The notes: generated from the letters alone by a model not told the origin. A DNA stretch of 64,000 nt from Paenalcaligenes niemegkensis (GCF_022230885.1 NZ_JAKGCT010000004.1:2108001-2172000); one strand, 5' to 3'. Numbered from the stretch's first letter, positions 38,989-48,357 are shown. Program-made: numbers and translations.

Positions 38989-40449
38989 CTATATGCCGCG
39001 GTAGACCGTCTTAATCTGGGTATAAAATTCAAGACCAGTACGCCCGGATTCGCGAAAAGTGGAGGTACTGGACTGTTTCAGACCGCCAAAGGGGGCGTTC
39101 ACCAGATTACCGGTGGTAGTACGGTTGATCTTCACCGTCCCAGCCTCGATATCCGTGGCGAAACGATGTGCATAATTTGAGTTCTCCGTCACGATCGAAG
39201 CGGCCAAACCATACTCAGTATCGTTAGCTTTAGCCAGAGCGTCTTCGTAGCTATCAATTTCAATCAGTGCAATAACCGGCCCAAAGATTTCTTCTCGCGC
39301 AATCCGCATCTCTTGGGTGACGTCATCAAATACTGCGGGTTGCACATAAAAGCCCTTGGCCAAGTCACCGTCTGTTAAGCGCTCCCCACCGTATAGATGA
39401 GTCGCTTCAGACTTGCCAACGGCCACATAATCCAAAATGCTCTGCATTTGTGATTCGGTAGCTATAGGGCCTAAATCGAAATTGCCGTTCAAGCCATTTC
39501 CTACCGTCAACGTCTTAACTTTCTCGATCAACTTAGCGGTGAAGTCTTTCTTGATGGCCTGATGTACGAGCACACGGCTGGTGCCGGTACACGCTTGTCC
39601 GCTTAAAGCAAAGCCGCCCTGGACGACGAGCTTTACGGCCAGATCAATATCCGCATCCTCCATCACAATCAGCGGGTTCTTCCCACCCAGCTCCATCTGA
39701 GTACGGGTACTCATGCGAGCTGCTTTGGCTATTTTTTCACCAGCAGCTGTAGAGCCCGTAAATGAAATCGCGCGCACCTCTGGCGACTCAGTCAGCACGG
39801 GGCCGACCGCAGAGGCGCGGCCAGTAATAAAATTCAGCACTCCGGCGGGCACACCGGCCTCAGCAAAGGCCTTAGCCAGGTAATAACCCGTCAATGGGGT
39901 GTCAGACGATGGTTTAAAAACCACCGTATTACCCATAATGAGCGCAGGAGCTATTTTTCGGGCAGGAATGGAAATAGGGAAATTCCACGGCGCAATGACA
40001 GTCACTACACCCAAAGGCTCACGATGGGTATAAACCAGCATGTCAGGATCATCTTGGGGAAAGGTCTCACCCGTGTAGGTTTGGCCTTCTACCGCATAAA
40101 ATCGCAAAGTTTGGGCAGAGCGCAAGACTTCGCCCTTACTTTGACCACGGCCTTTACCCTCTTCACGAGTCAACCCTTCGGCAATCACGTCAGCATTGGC
40201 TTCGAGGTAATCGGCTGCAGCCTCTAACACCTGCGCGCGCTTCGAGATCGGCGTTGCCCGCCATTGATGAAATGCTCGCTGGGCTGCCTCGACGGCGGCA
40301 CGTGCATCATCCGCCGTCGACTCCTGGAAACTCCCCACGCTATCAGCATTGTCAGCGGGATTTATATTCTGGCTGGTGCGGCCACTTACGCTGGACACCC
40401 ATTGACCATCAATATAATTTTTGAACACTGAATCTCGAAGATTTTCCAC
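38989..40449 (-). CDS. NAD(P)-dependent aldehyde dehydrogenase
   Basis: A 486-residue aldehyde dehydrogenase. The general base Glu is in MELGGKNPLIV and the catalytic Cys in SGQACTGTSRV. The cofactor fold shows APWNFPISIPARKIAPAL and FTGSTAAGEKI. The sequence style, with YIDGQWV at the N-terminus and GLEFYTQIKTVY at the end, resembles the 2-oxoglutarate semialdehyde dehydrogenase (KGSADH) group. Initiation is at a GTG with AGGAGG. It sits directly downstream of the diiron oxidase candidate, so its aldehyde may be that enzyme's product. The substrate is inferred from family only. Confidence 0.93.
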   Translation of the reverse strand: MENLRDSVFKNYIDGQWVSSVSGRTSQNINPADNADSVGSFQESTADDARAAVEAAQRAFHQWRATPISKRAQVLEAAADYLEANADVIAEGLTREEGKGRGQSKGEVLRSAQTLRFYAVEGQTYTGETFPQDDPDMLVYTHREPLGVVTVIAPWNFPISIPARKIAPALIMGNTVVFKPSSDTPLTGYYLAKAFAEAGVPAGVLNFITGRASAVGPVLTESPEVRAISFTGSTAAGEKIAKAARMSTRTQMELGGKNPLIVMEDADIDLAVKLVVQGGFALSGQACTGTSRVLVHQAIKKDFTAKLIEKVKTLTVGNGLNGNFDLGPIATESQMQSILDYVAVGKSEATHLYGGERLTDGDLAKGFYVQPAVFDDVTQEMRIAREEIFGPVIALIEIDSYEDALAKANDTEYGLAASIVTENSNYAHRFATDIEAGTVKINRTTTGNLVNAPFGGLKQSSTSTFRESGRTGLEFYTQIKTVYRGI

Positions 40450-40509
40450 TACTTCCTCCTACTAACTTCTAATACCTATGCCACTAAAGCGGCATAACGA
40501 ATGACGCGA

Positions 40510-41244
40510 CTACGCTGCTTCCAACTCAAGCTCAGCCAAGCTGATCTCATTTTTTACATAATCGTTATAGAGCGCAGTTGTATAGAGCAAACGCATCTCA
40601 GCCCCGATTTCACAAATACGCAGGCAACGCTGCTGCAATTCGACCGTATCGGCGTGTTCGAGCACGATTTGATATCCACGCTCGCCGTGAATCTCGTCCG
40701 AGACGATATGCAAGTCAAAAAACTCGACTTCTTCATCTGTAAAACCGTAGCTGTCACGAAGCGTAGGGGTTTGCTTACGGTAGATAGAAGGAACTTGGGA
40801 TTCCAGGCCCACGACCAGGCCAGCCACTGCAACAACCGGCTCTTCGCGCATTGCGATGGCATAGCACCATGCTTGTAAAGCCCGGGTTGTGGCGTTCATG
40901 TTGTCTTCGTTTTCAATACGCTCGCGTGTGGTGCCACAAGCCTCGCCAAAACGGATTAGCAAATCGGTGTGACGGTCGCCACCAATTTCTTCTTCGTACA
41001 TATTGGCAAGCAAGAAATCTTTGGCATCTACCCATTGCGCCGGAGTGCGTGCATATAAATATCCCAGATAATCCGCAAATGGACCAACGTAGTGATAATG
41101 GTTTTCTGCCCAGCGCGCCAAGTGGTCACGGCTAAGCTTGCCTGTGGCCCAGGCAATGCTAAAGGGAGACTTGTTAGCGCTTTTACCTTTAATGGCGGTT
41201 TCTAATGCAGAACGAAATTCTTCGCGATTTAAGAGCTTTTCCAT
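40510..41244 (-). CDS. Heme-oxygenase-like diiron oxidase candidate (PqqC/TenA superfamily)
   Basis: A 244-residue all-helical protein of the iron-containing redox enzyme group (PqqC/TenA/CADD-like). All positions expected for the diiron site of heme-oxygenase-like oxidases seem present: E85 or E86 and H92 in EEEIGGDRH, E148 in GLESQVPSIY, then H179, D183 and H186 in DLHIVSDEIH. Known members oxidise or fragment amino or fatty acids with O2. The substrate here is unknown. It is first in an operon with aldehyde dehydrogenase, GlcG-like and reductase genes, and a perfect dyad GGTATATTGTATACC lies 72 bp upstream. AAGGAA precedes the ATG. Confidence 0.82.
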   Translation of the reverse strand: MEKLLNREEFRSALETAIKGKSANKSPFSIAWATGKLSRDHLARWAENHYHYVGPFADYLGYLYARTPAQWVDAKDFLLANMYEEEIGGDRHTDLLIRFGEACGTTRERIENEDNMNATTRALQAWCYAIAMREEPVVAVAGLVVGLESQVPSIYRKQTPTLRDSYGFTDEEVEFFDLHIVSDEIHGERGYQIVLEHADTVELQQRCLRICEIGAEMRLLYTTALYNDYVKNEISLAELELEAA

Positions 41245-41315
41245 GATATTTCCTTAAATGAAGTGCAGACGACTTTGGTTGCTACGACCATGAACATCAA
41301 TATTTAAACCATTTA

Positions 41316-41330
41316 GGTATATTGTATACC
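41316..41330. promoter_or_regulatory. Palindromic operator upstream of the diiron oxidase operon
   Basis: GGTATA-TTG-TATACC, a perfect 15-bp dyad. Its reverse strand, GGTATACAATATACC, fits the TATAC-N-ATAT motif found before three other units of this cluster. It is the best candidate site for the cluster's GntR regulator. Confidence 0.68.
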
Positions 41331-41378
41331 GTTTGTGTTTTCAGGCTCTAGGGATAATCCCTTATTAGCCTGGATTCA

Positions 41379-42835
41379 TTAGCCCGCTTTGGCCACTCCG
41401 TCTTTCCTGGAGTCCGAAACGGCCCATAACTTGCCTGCATCCGTGCGCATTACGGCCTGCGCACCACCAAAATCGCTGCGCCCTGCGAGATCCCCTACGC
41501 CCTCCGCAGGCGCGTCATAGCCGTTTTTCCTATAGGCAGTGGCGAGATCCGCCTCAGTACCCTTTTCGATAGCCAGCGTATGGCCAGCTTCAATACGCCA
41601 CCTCGGCGCAAATACGGCCTCGTCCAAGGGTTGGTGCAAGCGGAGAACACGGTTTAGTATCTGGACTTGGCCTTGGGGCTGCATCAATCCGCCGACGACC
41701 CCTAGCCCCATGTAAAAGCGGCCATTTTTGGTTGCCGCTCCAGGCACCACCGTGTGATAAGGACGTTTAGCCGGAGCCGGGCCATTGCAGTGGCCTGGTT
41801 CCGAAAAGCCGAAACCCCGGTTTTGTAGAACAAAGCCACCCTCGGGTACGACAAACCCCGCTCCAAAACGCTTGAAAATGCTAGACATCAGGGTAATCGC
41901 CAACCCCCTTGATCGACAATCACAGTACACACGGTATTTCCGCCACTATCACAAACGGTCCTTGCCGCTTCGGCCAACGCCGCAGACGTAGCCGCAATAA
42001 CCTTCAGCTCATCGCTCGCCCTGTTGCTATCCGCATCAGGAGCTAAGGTAGACAAGGCCTGCAAAATGGCCCGCCCATGGGTATTAGGTGGGCACTGATA
42101 GAGAGTGACATCGCCCAGCTCAACCTGAACCGGTTTGCAAAAATTACCGTGGTGCCGAGAAAAATCAGAAGCACTTAGCAACCCGCCCACTTTCTTCATT
42201 GCTGCTTCTGCCGCTTCAGGAATCTCACCCTTGTAGAAGGCCTGGTAACCTTCATAAGCAATACGGCGTAATAAAGCGCCTAACTTGGGATTGGAGAAAC
42301 GCTCAGCTGCTTCAGGAGGATCTCCTGCGCGATATAGCTCAGCGCAGTTTGGATCTGTGTGCAATACAAAATCAAAGATTCGCCACTCTCTGGCAGCCAC
42401 TTCTGCCACCTCGAAGCCCTCTTCAGCCAAACGTATCGCATCATCAAAAAGGTGATGCCACTCTAACTTTCCATAGCGCTCGTGCAGATCGTGCCACCCG
42501 CGGACCGCACCGGGCGTAGTAACGCTCAATGGGTGTCGCTCTGGAATCCGGTGCCCCTTAAACTCAAGCACATCGGCCTCTTGCAGGGCTGCAGGCGAAC
42601 GGCCTGTCCCGTTGTAAGCCTGGACGCCTCCATCGGCCTCTACCACCATCGCCAGCACGTCTCCCCCTATGCTGGTCGCCATTGGCTCTACTACCCCCAG
42701 CACAGCGTCGGCCGCAATAGCGGCATCAACTGCCGTACCACCCATCGTTAAAATACGCTCAGCCGCAATGGCGGCATAGGGGTTACCCGTGGAAATGGCC
42801 CAGTTTGAGCCTATTGCTGATTTACTTGATTGCAT
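41379..42835 (-). CDS. Gamma-glutamyltransferase family protein (one frameshift)
   Basis: Ntn-hydrolase of the gamma-glutamyltransferase family, normally cleaved autocatalytically into two subunits. It shows GGTAVDAAIAADAVLGVVEP, TPGAVRGWHDLHERYG and the region near the nucleophilic Thr in GGNTVCTVIVDQGG. After repair the small subunit has LMSSIFKRFGAGFVVPE and GLGVVGGLMQPQGQVQ. The frame breaks at a C5 run (41904-41908). The repaired protein of 485 residues is shorter than typical enzymes. No signal peptide is visible, so it may be cytoplasmic and act on a catabolic gamma-glutamyl or other amide compound. It follows the transporter gene by 51 bp. Confidence 0.87.
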
Positions 42836-42886
42836 AGCTTTCTCGCAGAAACGGGTGAGCGCCTGGCCCACCCGCTAAACACCTTT

Positions 42887-44401
42887 CTAGAACAGCAGCA
42901 CTGCACAGATAGTAGAGATGGCCATACCAGTCAATACCGGCACGGTTAAGGCTCGCACCAAATCCAGAATATGGACCCGGGCAAAACCAGCCACAGCAAT
43001 CAATGAAGACCAAGCAATCAGCGTGCCGCCGCCCGTCCAGATAGCGCCAATCTGCCCGACAGCAGCCAGTGTCTCTACATCCAGTCCCGAAACCGGAGCC
43101 AGGGCGCCCGACAGGGTTCCTGTCAGTGGCAAACCCGAAAATCCTGAGCCATCAATGCCCGAGATAATGCCGACTAGCAGCACTCCGAAGGCCACCATAA
43201 AGTGATTCTCGGGAATAAATTGCTGACCTGCCGAAATGAGTTCAAACAACAGGCTCGGTGCATCGGCCTGGTCAATACCCAAAATCGAGGCGGTCGCTTC
43301 GCTAGCACCCAGAAAGAAGAAACCAGCAATAGGAAGAACCGCGCCCATCGCCCTGAACGCGAACACAAAGCCATCAGTCATGTGGTCTGGACAGGCATCC
43401 AGCATACGGCGCGGGCCTTCAGCTAAATAAGTAGCGATCATCATTAAGATAAACGCTGTCCCGCCTACCAAACCAGCTGCATCCCCGCCACGCAGAACCG
43501 GCATATCGGGTACAAAGCGAGGAACGATCATGATTGCGATGACCCCAATGAAAGCGATAGGAGTCAAGACGGCCAAAAATTTTGATTTTTTCTCTTCGGA
43601 TGCACTCAGCCTAGGATGCGTTATTCCAGGCTCATCTGCCGTGCCCCTGGCAATCTCAGCCTTGTCATAAGTGCCTTCCGCCTCAACTCGTGCCAGATCT
43701 GAATCCATAGTCTGTGCCATCCATATATCGAGATGCTCCTGGCTGGCCGGCTTGAAGTGCTTGCGCATGGTGAAGAAAACCAATACCAAGGCTACGCCAC
43801 CTGTAATCCAGGACAACACCAGCGCACGATCCGCTACCACTAAGGCACTAACTCCGGCACCGGCGGCCTTAGCGCTAATACCGGGTGCCACGCCAATGAT
43901 GTAGTCAGCGGACAGCGCCATTCCCTGACCACAGATAGCAATTACCATTGCGCCCACCAAAGGTGGCAAACCAGCAGCAATAGCAGCAGGCAATAAAATA
44001 GCGGAAACCAGGGGAACGGCAGGTGTGGGCCAGAAAAACAGAGAGATAAAATAAGTGGCTGCGCCAATCATCAAGAATGATGAACCACTGTTAATCATCA
44101 CTTTACGAAAAGGCGCCACCATTTTTACATCGGCTTCCAGCCGCTTCAATGAATTCAGCAGGGCCGTCATGAAGGTAATGACCAGGAAGATATTAAATAG
44201 CTCTTGTGCTGCCACAAAACTTGCTGAAAAAATACCGATAATTCCATTGATCGGATTATCCGTAAGGGCCGTAATCACAAGAAATGTTCCAATGACTGCA
44301 GGAACAACGACGTTGGCTCGGAAGATCATCGTAATGATGATCACAACCACCCCCAACAAGTAGGCCCAATGAGCCGCGTTCAAGACTACGTCAACCTGCA
44401 T
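42887..44401 (-). CDS. Multispan transporter, ion-transporter-superfamily type
   Basis: A 504-residue membrane protein with about twelve helices and a central charged cytoplasmic loop (residues about 230-275, containing EEKKSKF). Hydrophobic repeats such as FWPTPAVPLVSAILLPAA and GLPLTGTLSGALAPVSGLD suggest a carboxylate/amino-acid or organic anion carrier; I cannot name the family with certainty. The ATG at 44401 is used because GGAGG precedes it; the open frame upstream looks non-coding. It is followed by the gamma-glutamyltransferase gene and preceded by a TATAC motif, so it probably imports the substrate of the pathway. Confidence 0.8.
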   Translation of the reverse strand: MQVDVVLNAAHWAYLLGVVVIIITMIFRANVVVPAVIGTFLVITALTDNPINGIIGIFSASFVAAQELFNIFLVITFMTALLNSLKRLEADVKMVAPFRKVMINSGSSFLMIGAATYFISLFFWPTPAVPLVSAILLPAAIAAGLPPLVGAMVIAICGQGMALSADYIIGVAPGISAKAAGAGVSALVVADRALVLSWITGGVALVLVFFTMRKHFKPASQEHLDIWMAQTMDSDLARVEAEGTYDKAEIARGTADEPGITHPRLSASEEKKSKFLAVLTPIAFIGVIAIMIVPRFVPDMPVLRGGDAAGLVGGTAFILMMIATYLAEGPRRMLDACPDHMTDGFVFAFRAMGAVLPIAGFFFLGASEATASILGIDQADAPSLLFELISAGQQFIPENHFMVAFGVLLVGIISGIDGSGFSGLPLTGTLSGALAPVSGLDVETLAAVGQIGAIWTGGGTLIAWSSLIAVAGFARVHILDLVRALTVPVLTGMAISTICAVLLF

Positions 44402-44438
44402 ATCCCCTCCGGTCTGCATAATTACTTTAATAATAAAC

Positions 44439-44450
44439 GGTATACTATAT
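44439..44450. promoter_or_regulatory. TATAC-N-ATAT motif before the transporter/gamma-glutamyltransferase operon
   Basis: GGTATACTATAT, 38 bp upstream of the transporter ATG. It shares GGTATAC-N-ATAT with the dyad before the diiron oxidase operon and with the site before the GntR gene. Confidence 0.6.
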
Positions 44451-44530
44451 GTAATTTGAAGAGTACAGCAACGAGAACGGGGTAAATCTAGGGTAAACCT
44501 GCAAACAAAATGCATTGCGGGATAATTATC

Positions 44531-44544
44531 TGAATACGATATAC
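44531..44544. promoter_or_regulatory. TATAC-N-ATAT-like motif before the TauE/SafE gene
   Basis: TGAATACGATATAC, 40 bp before the TauE/SafE start. It matches the cluster motif at ten of twelve positions and lies in the divergent gap between the two transporter genes. Confidence 0.5.
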
Positions 44545-44584
44545 AATAAAACCGTTTTCAACTATTTTTTACACGCCCATTTCT

Positions 44585-45325
44585 ATGCTGATCAGCGAGC
44601 TAGGCCAGGCAGGCCTGTGGCAATACGTTATTCTGGCGCTCGTTGTCGCCATCGCCGCCTTTTTGCAAGGGGTTGGGGGAGTAGGCTTCGCCATGTTCGC
44701 CGCGCCCGTGGCTGTAGTGTTTTTCCCAGAGCTCGTACCTGGCCCACTACTTGCTTTAGGGGGCTCGGTATCTCTGCTGGCCGCATTACGGGAACGGCAA
44801 CATATTATTCCAAAAGTGGTGGCTACAGCTGTTAGTGGACGGGCGGTAGGTACAATATTTGCCGTTCTCGCCATGACACAGCTAAGTAAAAATGTGCTGG
44901 AGTTACTATTTGGCGTGTTCATCCTTATTGCGGTTCTCTTAAGTATTTCAGGCTTGCGCATCGCACCTAACCGTAAAAACATGGGTATCGCCGGTGTAGT
45001 CTCCGGAATTATGGGCACACTTACCTCGGTCGGTGCTCCGTCCCTAGCCATCGCCATGCAGAATTTAGTTCCCGCTAATTTACGGGCCTCGTTAGGAGCA
45101 ACCTTATTCCTGGGCGCATCATTTTCGCTGTTCAGCCTAGGCATAGCAGGTTTATTTACCCTTCGCGAAGCCATCCTGAGCGCCATTTTATGGCCCTTCA
45201 TGCTGTTAGGATTTTCCTTATCCAGTAAAGTGAGGCATGCCGTCAGCGCCATCGCCGTAAAACGCCTGTTATTAGGTTTTTGTTCGATCAGCGCTATCGG
45301 CCTCATTTTCAAAAGCCTGTTTTAA
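44585..45325 (+). CDS. TauE/SafE family transporter
   Basis: A 246-residue protein with eight hydrophobic helices of the TauE/SafE (sulfite exporter, DUF81) family. It shows FLQGVGGVGFAMFAAPVAVVFF and the second repeat GIMGTLTSVGAPSLAIAMQN. Members export sulfite, sulfoacetate or other organic anions, so the ligand cannot be fixed from sequence. It is divergent from the large transporter and followed by the GntR gene. A TATAC motif lies before each of these units, supporting one regulon. Confidence 0.88.
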   Translation: MLISELGQAGLWQYVILALVVAIAAFLQGVGGVGFAMFAAPVAVVFFPELVPGPLLALGGSVSLLAALRERQHIIPKVVATAVSGRAVGTIFAVLAMTQLSKNVLELLFGVFILIAVLLSISGLRIAPNRKNMGIAGVVSGIMGTLTSVGAPSLAIAMQNLVPANLRASLGATLFLGASFSLFSLGIAGLFTLREAILSAILWPFMLLGFSLSSKVRHAVSAIAVKRLLLGFCSISAIGLIFKSLF

Positions 45326-45346
45326 GAGTCGTTTTGCTCTTGGGCT

Positions 45347-45358
45347 GGTATACGATAT
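45347..45358. promoter_or_regulatory. TATAC-N-ATAT motif before the GntR gene
   Basis: GGTATACGATAT, 47 bp before the GntR start. An adjacent TATAATG sequence (45376 region) could be a -10 element. The position suggests autoregulation by the GntR protein. Confidence 0.58.
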
Positions 45359-45405
45359 CCACTATATAATGTAGTTACTCTCACTCGTGTGCCTGAAGTC
45401 ATTTT

Positions 45406-46106
45406 ATGAATATACCGTCTATCAGCGTTGGCAATTTTGCCACTTCAAAAAAAATGAAACCAAAATTGGTGATCAACATGCTCCTCTCTTTGCGGTGGTA
45501 CGTGATCAGCTGCGTAAGCGAATCCTGAGCGGGGAATTCCATCCTGGCGATCGTTTGGTCGAAGGAAAGCTTTCAGAAGAAATGGGCGTCTCACGCATCC
45601 CCGTCCGCGAAGCACTGCGAGAACTGGCTTCAGAAGGTCTGATCACTATCGAACCACGCCGGGGGGCATCGGTAGCAGTGCTATCAGATGAAATTGCCTT
45701 CGATATGGCCGAAGTGCGCGCCACTCTTGAAGGGCTAAATGCAAAGCTGGCTGCACAGCGTCGAGACGATAAAACCATAAAAAACCTGCAGTCTATTCTG
45801 CAGCAAGGCCGGGATGCCCTGGCTGCCAATGATCTGGACGCCGTCAACACCCTTAACAGCCACTTCCACGAATCGCTCGCCACCACAGCCGGCAACGTTG
45901 TGCTAACCGATTTAATGCGTACCCTGCGCGACCGTACTGCCCTGCTGTTTGCGCCAAGCAATATGCAGCGCATTGAGCAAAACTGGGAAGAACACGCACA
46001 AATACTCAATGCGGTTATTGCGGGCAATGCCGAACTTGCAAATCTACTGGCTACACAGCACGTTCATAACGCTGCGACGGCGTATCAGGCCATTTCCAAG
46101 CAATAG
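45406..46106 (+). CDS. GntR/FadR-subfamily transcriptional regulator (one probable frameshift)
   Basis: A 233-residue regulator: N-terminal winged helix (LRKRILSGEFHPGDRLVEGKLSEEMGVSRIPVREALRELASEG region) and an all-helical FCD effector domain with AEVRATLEGLNAKLA and LNSHFHESLA, whose Asp/His residues usually bind metal. The open frame begins at a GTG (45387) with an atypical N-terminus. The ATG at 45406 reads MNIPSISVGNFATSKK and joins after adding one A to the A8 run (45447-45454), which is my preferred start. It probably represses the diiron oxidase, transporter, TauE and its own promoters. Confidence 0.88.
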
Positions 46107-46146
46107 CAGCCCACTCTTCAAAATCATCAATCGTATCTACGCAAAA

Positions 46147-46176
46147 AAAGCCGCGCTTCGTTAAAAGCGCGGCTTT
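46147..46176. terminator. Bidirectional terminator between GntR and RhlE-type helicase genes
   Basis: AAAGCCGCGCTT / AAGCGCGGCTTT, a perfect 12-bp stem with a six-base loop. A poly-A run precedes it and a short TTT ends it, so it can serve the minus-strand helicase gene (strong T run) and the convergent GntR gene. Confidence 0.9.
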
Positions 46177-46198
46177 CCGTGTTTACTAACGTACTACA

Positions 46199-47788
46199 TT
46201 AATATGCAGCCGGGCGCGTGTTGGGACGACTTGCCGGACGGCCTTCTGTACTACGCTGTGCAGGACGTCCGGCGCTGGGACGACCCTGGCCTTGAGGTTT
46301 TCCGCGACCACCAGCTGCATCGTTACCACGTGCGGCTGGACGGCCACCAGGTGAACGTTCCTGGAAGCCACCTTCACGACGGGGGCTACGCGAATCTTTT
46401 GCCCCACGTTGCTCGGTACGAGGACGATCTGAGCTGGCACCAAAGGTGGGAGCCTGATCAAGCATACGTTCGTCAAACAGTGGGCGATCACGGCGTGCTG
46501 CCGGAGTGCGTGGAGCACTGGCGTTATCACGACGGTGCTCAAAGCGACCTGCGCCGCCACCTGCTGCACCAGCATAACCACCACCAGAACCACTACGGCC
46601 ACGAGGTGCGCCTTTGCCTTTGCGAGCACTATAAGTAGGACGAACGGACTTTGTAGGCTCTAGACCAGCAATTACTTCGACGGCAATAGGCTGGCCAATA
46701 AAATGCTCGATACGACGAACTTTATGGCGCTCTGAATGCACAGCCAGGGTGTAGGCTAAACCACTGTTACCTGCACGCCCGGTACGGCCGATACGGTGAG
46801 TGTAGTCTTCTGGCTGCATAGGAAGATCGTAATTAATAGCGTGGCTGATACCTTGAACATCAATACCACGGGCGGCTACGTCGGTGGCCACCAGAATGCG
46901 AATGCGGCCACGCTGCAGCAAGCCCAACGTACGCGTACGCTGGCGCTGGTTCATGTCACCATGCAACGCACCGGCTGAAAAGCCCTCTTCGCAAAGACGA
47001 TCAGCCAATTCATCAGCACCACGCTTTGTGGAAGTGAACACAATAGCCTGGTCGAGGCTGGCGTCACGCAACAGGTGATCCAGCAAACGACCTTTATGCT
47101 GACCATCGTCTGCATAAAGCAGAGCCTGGGTGATGTTCTCGTGCTTCTGTTTATGGCCGGACACTTCGATGGAGACAGGCTCATTCATCATCTTGCCAGC
47201 CAAACGGGCAATCGTGCCGTCGAGGGTGGCAGAGAACAACAATGTCTGACGCTGACGCGGTGTTTTGGAAACGATGGATTCGATGTCTTCAATAAAGCCC
47301 ATATCCAGCATACGGTCGGCTTCATCAAGAACCAAAGTGTGTACATCGCCTAATTTGACTCGCTTGGCATTGATGTGATCAATCAAACGCCCAGGTGTGG
47401 CGACCAATACATCGACGCGACGTGACAAGGCTTTAAGTTGCGCACCGTAAGGCATACCGCCCACGACCACGGCAACACGCAAGTCACGAATATGAGCGCC
47501 ATAAGTTTTAGTGGCTTCTGCTACTTGCAGGGCCAATTCACGTGTTGGTGTTAACACCAGCACCGAAACACCCGCATTTTTTGCAGGTGGATTTTGTGCC
47601 AGTTTATGTAGCGCAGGCAACATAAACGCAGCTGTTTTGCCACTGCCTGTCTGTGCAGACACCATCAAGTCAAAGCCTTCGATGGCCTTAGGAATGGATT
47701 GCTCTTGTACAGGCGTGGGTGTAGTAAAGCCAGCTTTAATAACGGCTGACAACAATGCGGTATTTAAACCGAGGGTTTCAAAAGACAT
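46199..47788 (-). CDS. rhlE: DEAD-box RNA helicase, RhlE type
   Basis: ATP-dependent RNA helicase of 529 residues. Motifs in order: Q motif with PTPVQEQSIPKA, Walker A SAQTGSGKTAAF, PTRELALQV, DEAD in LVLDEADRMLDMG, SAT in LLFSATLDG, and RGIDVQGISHAINYD with HRIGRTGRAG. The C-terminal 150 residues are basic, Arg/Gly/Ser/Pro-rich low complexity, ending SRPNTRPAAY, typical of RhlE-type tails that bind RNA. It likely remodels ribosome or mRNA structure. A long leader with a stable hairpin precedes the gene. Confidence 0.95.
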   Translation of the reverse strand: MSFETLGLNTALLSAVIKAGFTTPTPVQEQSIPKAIEGFDLMVSAQTGSGKTAAFMLPALHKLAQNPPAKNAGVSVLVLTPTRELALQVAEATKTYGAHIRDLRVAVVVGGMPYGAQLKALSRRVDVLVATPGRLIDHINAKRVKLGDVHTLVLDEADRMLDMGFIEDIESIVSKTPRQRQTLLFSATLDGTIARLAGKMMNEPVSIEVSGHKQKHENITQALLYADDGQHKGRLLDHLLRDASLDQAIVFTSTKRGADELADRLCEEGFSAGALHGDMNQRQRTRTLGLLQRGRIRILVATDVAARGIDVQGISHAINYDLPMQPEDYTHRIGRTGRAGNSGLAYTLAVHSERHKVRRIEHFIGQPIAVEVIAGLEPTKSVRPTYSARKGKGAPRGRSGSGGGYAGAAGGGAGRFEHRRDNASAPRTPAARRDRPLFDERMLDQAPTFGASSDRPRTEQRGAKDSRSPRREGGFQERSPGGRPAARGNDAAGGRGKPQGQGRPSAGRPAQRSTEGRPASRPNTRPAAY

Positions 47789-47851
47789 GGATTATTCCGC
47801 CGCATAATACGGCTACAAATGCGCAAGCGCACCATTGTGCTTATTTGCGCT

Positions 47852-47885
47852 GGTTGATTGGAAGCATCGAGCCGACCAATCAACC
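47852..47885 (-). promoter_or_regulatory. Stable hairpin in the 5' leader of the RhlE gene
   Basis: A perfect 10-bp stem GGTTGATTGG / CCAATCAACC with a 14-base loop, 64 bp before the helicase start. No T run follows it on the minus strand, so it is not a terminator. Leader structures that control helicase translation are known in cold-shock genes; a role here is inferred. Confidence 0.45.
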
Positions 47886-48328
47886 TACAACGTTGCGGGA
47901 ACGAATGCCGCAAGCAGAAGGGTTCGGGGTCAGAGTGCGATGACGTATGGCATGCGCTGATTGTTGGTCGTGAGCAAGGAGCGAAAGCAAAAAGCTACGA
48001 ACCCCAACAATGACCTAAAGAAGATGCAATGCCATGATTAAAGGCTGGTGTATTAAGATACAAGTACCAACCAGAACGCTGTAATCAAGAAATTTATATT
48101 ACGGCGAAGCATTCAAGTGTAGCGCACTTATGGGGAAAACCACAATAGAACTTAAAAACAATACGACTATGCAAGAAGTGACACACTGAGTTGCTGTAAA
48201 AAAACCACAACTATTGATACCGTATAACCAGCGTCCCGTCTCGCTGACATTGAAACACCGCGTACGGAAAACGAGCACTCAGGAACGAGGCATTGATTTC
48301 CCAAGCGTGGCGTCAATACCAAAGAGTC

Positions 48329-48357
48329 ACACAGAGACCTTTCGCAGGTCTCTGTGT
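48329..48357 (-). terminator. Hairpin downstream of the ferritin-like gene
   Basis: ACACAGAGACCT / AGGTCTCTGTGT, a perfect 12-bp stem with a five-base loop, 29 bp after the stop of the ferritin-like gene. The following minus-strand sequence has only a short T run, so it may terminate weakly or protect the 3' end. Confidence 0.65.

Noticed and set aside
46199-46640. Long overlapping frames opposite the 3' end of the helicase gene
   Set aside because: They are antisense or shifted readings of the Arg/Gly-rich repetitive tail and have low-complexity composition.
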